From Palaemon carinicauda (Eukaryota; Arthropoda; Malacostraca; Decapoda; Palaemonidae): DNA of 64,000 bases. The DNA lies in contig NC_090750.1 in NCBI RefSeq assembly GCF_036898095.1, positions 86,267,893 to 86,331,892 of the forward strand, given 5' to 3'. Positions 62,490 through 64,000 of the stretch are shown here, piece by piece. The translations under genes and the position numbers were made by a program. Every line of letters begins with the position of its first letter. The stretch's first letter is position 1. The notes under the pieces were generated by a model, which was given only the letters and a program-made list of their open reading frames with translations, did no database searches and had not been told where the DNA came from.

Positions 62490-62900
62490 CTGTCTGTGGA
62501 CATGATTACGTCAAAACTACTCGACGGATTTTGATGAAATTTCCACCGAAGATATACCTAAGATCATGGACGAATCCATTGAATTTTGGAGTTGATCTGG
62601 ATCCGGATTCTAGATTCAGATTTGCGTTTTTCGCCATTTTAAAGATAACATCAAAACAAACTGATGGATTTTAATGAAATTTCCACCACTGATAAATCTT
62701 AGGCCATGGACGACCCCCATTGAATTTTGGAGATGATACGGATCCAGATCCGGATTCTAGATCCAGATTTGCATTTTTCGTGTATCTGTGGATAGGATTA
62801 CGTCAAAATTATTCGACAGATTTTGACGAAATTTTCACCACAGATAAAATCTTAGGTCATGGACGATTCCATCAACTTTTTGGCGAAGGTCAGAAATCTC
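62490..62900 (+). repeat. Three tandem units of about 145 bp, dispersed-repeat type
   Basis: Units 62490-62634, 62635-62780 and 62781-62900 share TCAAAACTACTCGACGGATT, TTGATGAAATTTCCACC, TTAGGNCATGGACGA, CATTGAATTTTGGAG and GATCCGGATTCTAGATCCAG. Short frames are open across them (for example LNFGVDLDPDSRFRFAFF), but the pattern is that of a repeat and not a protein. Confidence 0.75.
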
Positions 62901-63189
62901 TGATTGCTCTTGTTTGATACAGAACTACCGGGTCAGAAACAAAAACATTCTGAAAGCTTCCTTATGTAATGTAGTGTAGAGTCACGTCAGGTCAAACAAC
63001 TGTGCCCCGGGGACTTAATATGGGCCCACAACATGGTGGCTCAAGTGAGCATAATGGCCCAGGGGCTCTTATAATATTTACTTGATAACTCATTATACTT
63101 GTAATTTTGACGAGGCAAATGGATACACATTGCTAATCACATCATTTGAAGAAATGCAGAGGCAAAATATTATATATTTAAGACTAAAT
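62901..63189. other. No feature recognised
   Basis: Ordinary intergenic DNA. Confidence 0.4.
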
Positions 63190-63552
63190 ACGGATTCTGA
63201 AGGATATTGGGAGTTAAATGGCAAGACAGGATTAGAAATGAAACGATAAAGGAGATTACTCGAGTGCCCATATGTGGATGAGATCATGGTGAGGGGTAGA
63301 TGGAGATGGTTTGGGCATGCTCTTCGCACTCCCCATGAGAGATAAGTTCACCAAATTTTTAACTAGGTTCCACAAGGCACTAGAAAAGTTGGAAGACCCA
63401 CGCCTACATGGCTGAGGACTATGAACCGTGAAGTAAATGATGATGAATGGAGAAGTATTGAATTATAAGCTCAAGATAGAGACGACTGGCGAAATCTAAT
63501 CGAGGCCCTTTGCGTCAATAGTCGTAGGAGGAGATGATGATGATGATGATGT
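63190..63552 (+). repeat. LINE-R 3' fragment
   Basis: GGATATTGGGAGTTAAATGG, then GACAGGATTAGAAATGAAAC, TGGAGATGGTTTGGGCATGC and TTTGCGTCAATAGTCGTAGG, with (GAT)n to 63552. Stops and one extra base at the CCC after GAGTG break the frame. Confidence 0.85.
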
Positions 63553-64000
63553 TGAAGACTATATTGTTTATTACACTCGCCTTTTCAAGGCAACAATTCA
63601 GAATATAATCCTGAAATATTAACAACGACAAAAAAATTAAATCTAGTCATGGATCAAGGACCAACTTCCGACATCTGTTGAAAAATCAACGGGAGTGGGC
63701 GAAAATGCGAATCAGAACTGCTCGGCCAAGGCTATTAGATTATCTCCTTCTCAGAATCCAAAATATTATTCCAGATCTCTCTCTCCTCATTTCTCGCTCG
63801 CGTCAAAAGTTACGGAAAATTCCTTACTCCCTTCAGACTTTTATAAAGTGATGAAATCTTAGCTCTAAATTCTGCACAGTTATAATAATAACTTTTACAA
63901 ATGGAGAGAGAGAGAGCAAAAAATTAAATTTTTTATGACGAATAATATTTTAGTATAACTATCAAGTCAAATTTCAGGCCTGACGAGAAACTTAGTTAAT
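63553..64000. other. No feature recognised
   Basis: Ordinary intergenic DNA with a short (GA)n near 63905. Confidence 0.4.

Overview
This window looks like nuclear DNA of a decapod crustacean, probably a caridean shrimp. That is inference from the style of the sequence: AT-rich background, very dense (GA)n/(CT)n, (TA)n and (TAA)n microsatellites, 3'-anchored retroposon families, a Penelope-like element, and a Ty3/gypsy element of arthropod type. I see no prokaryotic gene organisation and no intact host gene. Almost everything recognisable is mobile or repetitive DNA, and most long open frames are translated microsatellites or decayed retroelements.

Layout. 0-22 kb: intergenic DNA with local duplications (2.0-3.7 kb), a long hairpin (3.8-4.0 kb), a CT-rich compound minisatellite (8.7-9.4 kb), an unusual repeat whose core is present in both orientations (18.6-18.9 kb) and a 12-unit minisatellite (20.0-20.5 kb). 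22.3 kb: a good candidate terminal exon of a minus-strand host gene. 22.8-29.7 kb: two head-to-tail decayed Ty3/gypsy copies joined by a chimeric junction. 29.7-40.5 kb: LINE and SINE fragments and microsatellites. 40.6-41.5 kb: the 3' part of a Penelope-like element with a GIY-YIG endonuclease domain, followed by a hammerhead-ribozyme-like motif. 41.5-49 kb: (TA)n blocks, another long hairpin and a tRNA-derived SINE. 50.0-51.9 kb: a non-LTR retrotransposon interrupted by a SINE-like element that shares its 3' tail. 52-64 kb: more LINE/SINE fragments and one candidate internal exon with clean splice sites (54.67-54.85 kb).

Four retroposon groups recur. LINE-A is a Jockey/CR1-like LINE whose 3' UTR ends in (TAA)n. 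SINE-A is a roughly 0.6 kb non-autonomous element with a LINE-A-like tail (these two together account for at least 11 sites). SINE-B has a tRNA-like head with a pol III B box (5 copies). LINE-R is an RTE-like LINE ending in (GAT)n (7 copies). The nested LINE-A/SINE-A arrangement ties the first two together as a probable LINE-SINE partnership.

All family assignments come from reading motifs; no database search was run. Repeat boundaries are by eye and may be off by tens of bases.
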